Of a DNA stretch of 64,000 bases, positions 62,319 to 64,000 are shown in pieces; within the stretch, counting starts at the first letter, position 1, and every line of letters starts with the position of its first letter. The position numbers and the translations under genes were made by a program. Below the pieces are notes generated by a model that was given only the letters and a program-made list of their open reading frames with translations, had not been told where the DNA came from and made no database searches. The stretch lies in NCBI RefSeq assembly GCF_000684975.1, contig NZ_BAXZ01000005.1, positions 124,001 through 188,000 on the forward strand. Direction: 5' to 3'. This DNA is from Paraburkholderia acidipaludis NBRC 101816. GTDB taxonomy: Bacteria > Pseudomonadota > Gammaproteobacteria > Burkholderiales > Burkholderiaceae.

Positions 62319-64000
62319 TCAATCGTCGGAATCGTCGTCGTCATCCTCGTCGATCTGCTTCGGCGGATTGCCGTACTGCTTCACGAGTTGCGCCTTGAAG
62401 GCCTTCAGCGCAGGCTGCTCGTCGCACAAACCGTAAAGCGCGGCTTGCTGCGTCGGCCAGTCGTGCAGCTCGGCCGCGAAAATCTTCAGACGCGCAACCG
62501 TGTCGAACGCGCCGGCCGTATCGCCGTTCAGCGCCTGCAGGACTGCATAGCGTCGCAGCACGGTCTCGCCCGGCAGCAGCGCGATCGCACGCCGATGCGC
62601 CGCGAGCTTCGCCGGGAGATTCGCTGCATCTATCGGCAGCAACGTGGCCATGCCGTAGTCGCCCCATGCGCTGAACAGGAACGACGGAGCCTCGCTGTAC
62701 TGCTGGGCCGGACGTTCGCCGTAATACAGCACCTCAGCACGGTGATAGTCCTGCACGACCGGATAAAGCGCGGCGAGGCCGCCGAACACCACCACAGCGA
62801 ACGCGCCGAACGACAGGCGAGGCGGCACGAAGCGCAGCGGACGCGTTTCGAGCACGCCGAACACGAACATCGCGGGCAGCAGGAAGAACATGTACTGCTG
62901 CGGATATTCGACGAGCGCATGCATGGCCAGCACGCCGATCAGCATGAAGCCGAACACGCGCTCGGGCGTATGGGGCACGCGCAGCGCGCGCACGAACCAC
63001 GCCACGAGACCCAACAGGACGATGCCGCAGCCGATCACGCCGGTCTTGGCGAGCAGGTCGATAAAGACGTCATGCGAGTTGTTGGCGATCTCCACGCCGC
63101 CCAGCGAGCGCACGAGCTCGAACTGATGGACCGGGAAGTCGCCCCAGCCGACGCCGAGGATCGGATGCGTCTTGAACATCGTCAGGCCATAGCGCCAGAG
63201 GGCGATGCGCGGCGCGATCTGGCCGGCGTCCTTGAAGCGGTCGGCGGCGGACTGGTCGAGTTGCAGGTCGTAGTGAACGTTGGCCCAGCGCACGAACGCA
63301 TTGACGCCGATAAAGATCAGCAGCAGCACGATAGGCAGGAGCCAGTTTCGCGCGCCGCGCCGGCCGCCTGCCTGCGCGCCGTCATGGCGCGCGAGCGCAA
63401 GCGCAATCCAGAGACCCGCGACGACGATGACGGCGATCTGCAGCCAGGGACCGCGCGAAACCGTGAGCGCGAGGCCGCCCGCGTAGACGGCGGAGAGCAC
63501 GGCCCAGATCGCGAGCGGCAAGCGGCGCGTCTGCACGAGAAAGAGTCCGGCTGCCATCGCGAACGCGATATACGTCGCGAGGTGGTTGGCTTGCGCCATA
63601 TTGCCGAACGGCCGCCGGTCGAACGTCACGTTATACGCCACGACAAGCGGCGTGACCTTCGTTTCGAGATGAAAGAGCTGGATGATCTGGCAGAACACCG
63701 CGAACGCGCCGCCGACCATCAGCGCAGCAGCGGCCCAGACCATCGCGGTCTCGGTCTGGCGCGCGCGCGCGATGCCGTAACCCGCATGCGTGGCCATCAG
63801 GGCCGCGAGCAGATAGCCGGCGCCGAGCCAGTTCATCGACGGCTGCGCCACCGGCAGGATGAGGGTCTGCGCAACCAGCAGCAGACCGAAGGCGAGCGGC
63901 ACGAGCCCGACCGTGGGCGTGGCGAATTCGACCGCCGACCGCGCGGAGAACGCGAGCAGCACCACGGACGCGCCGACCAGCAGCCAGAGCGCCAGCGCTA
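62319..64000 (-). CDS. O-antigen ligase family protein (PglL/Wzy type), 5-prime end outside the window
   Basis: At least 560 residues of a polytopic membrane protein; the frame runs open through the right edge, so the true start is missing. About ten hydrophobic segments are followed by the Wzy_C core: NMAQANHLATYIAFAMAAGL, TVSRGPWLQIAVIVVA, the periplasmic loop HPILGVGWGDFPVHQFELV, and ANNSHDVFIDLLAKTGVIG with its H-D pair. A TPR-like C-terminal part (from about residue 400 of the visible portion) ends in an acidic tail of Asp and Glu. This layout is that of PglL oligosaccharyltransferases and related O-antigen ligases. Protein O-glycosylation is the likely role, as PglL is conserved in Burkholderia. 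Confidence 0.82.
   Translation of the reverse strand, partial: ALALWLLVGASVVLLAFSARSAVEFATPTVGLVPLAFGLLLVAQTLILPVAQPSMNWLGAGYLLAALMATHAGYGIARARQTETAMVWAAAALMVGGAFAVFCQIIQLFHLETKVTPLVVAYNVTFDRRPFGNMAQANHLATYIAFAMAAGLFLVQTRRLPLAIWAVLSAVYAGGLALTVSRGPWLQIAVIVVAGLWIALALARHDGAQAGGRRGARNWLLPIVLLLIFIGVNAFVRWANVHYDLQLDQSAADRFKDAGQIAPRIALWRYGLTMFKTHPILGVGWGDFPVHQFELVRSLGGVEIANNSHDVFIDLLAKTGVIGCGIVLLGLVAWFVRALRVPHTPERVFGFMLIGVLAMHALVEYPQQYMFFLLPAMFVFGVLETRPLRFVPPRLSFGAFAVVVFGGLAALYPVVQDYHRAEVLYYGERPAQQYSEAPSFLFSAWGDYGMATLLPIDAANLPAKLAAHRRAIALLPGETVLRRYAVLQALNGDTAGAFDTVARLKIFAAELHDWPTQQAALYGLCDEQPALKAFKAQLVKQYGNPPKQIDEDDDDDSDD

Overview
The window is a gene-dense, GC-rich stretch of a Burkholderiaceae chromosome, most like Paraburkholderia, Caballeronia or Burkholderia. 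The grounds are the gene content and order: a purC-purE-purK-threonylcarbamoyl-AMP synthase run beside fba, pyk and pgk, a BpeR/BpeAB-OprB-type efflux locus, a polyol ABC transporter locus with dalD and xylB, and a PglL/Wzy-type ligase. I see no rRNA, tRNA, CRISPR array, insertion sequence or prophage. This reads as ordinary chromosome, partly core and partly catabolic.

Layout. 1-4402 (minus): an aromatic meta-cleavage cluster with a 4,5-dihydroxyphthalate decarboxylase-like protein, LigJ, a LigI-like amidohydrolase, an MFS importer, and at the left edge the first codons of a protein that starts like a LigB-type ring-cleavage dioxygenase. 4705-7594: cytochrome b561 with two YceI proteins, divergent from a LysR regulator. 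7807-10838: a small membrane protein, a solitary ParB-like protein, an MscS channel and a DedA protein. 10997-14145: mutL-miaA, overlapping by four bases. 14339-24819: a polyol (arabinitol/sorbitol/mannitol type) locus. dalD, xylB and a SorC regulator run rightward; an ABC importer with a HAD phosphatase and an SDR dehydrogenase run leftward. The two promoters share almost the same -35/-10/operator arrangement. 24931-27774: znuA-znuC-znuB. 28119-29114: two short secreted Trp-rich proteins and the remains of an internally deleted FGGY kinase. 29641-31077: an NCS2 purine permease.

31272-38427: bpeA-bpeB-oprB divergent from bpeR, with a palindromic operator and a possible attenuator in the leader. 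38446-40334: CoxG-like, DUF427 and a small exported protein. 40577-44210: a QseB/PmrA-type two-component system followed by a DegQ protease whose upstream region carries a PmrA-type box. 44441-48596: PBP4, a sterol-desaturase-family protein and a GDSL lipoprotein esterase. 48709-52443: the purine operon with a Sua5-type tRNA t6A gene. 52630-57235: fba, pyk and pgk, with a long in-frame Ala-rich extension between pgk and pyk. 57634-62256: a zinc-finger protein, waaF, an NTF2-like protein, a YheT-like hydrolase, an unknown protein, moaC and a MazG-like protein. 62319-64000: an O-antigen ligase family protein cut by the right edge.

I did not find a clearly new multi-gene system. The best leads are regulatory: the shared polyol promoter/operator, the efflux leader hairpin, the PmrA-type box before degQ, and the tandem 13-bp repeats before the aromatic cluster. 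To these I add an eight-G tract inside mutL, the possible pyk N-terminal extension, and the internally deleted kinase. All identifications are from reading the sequence; no database search was run.
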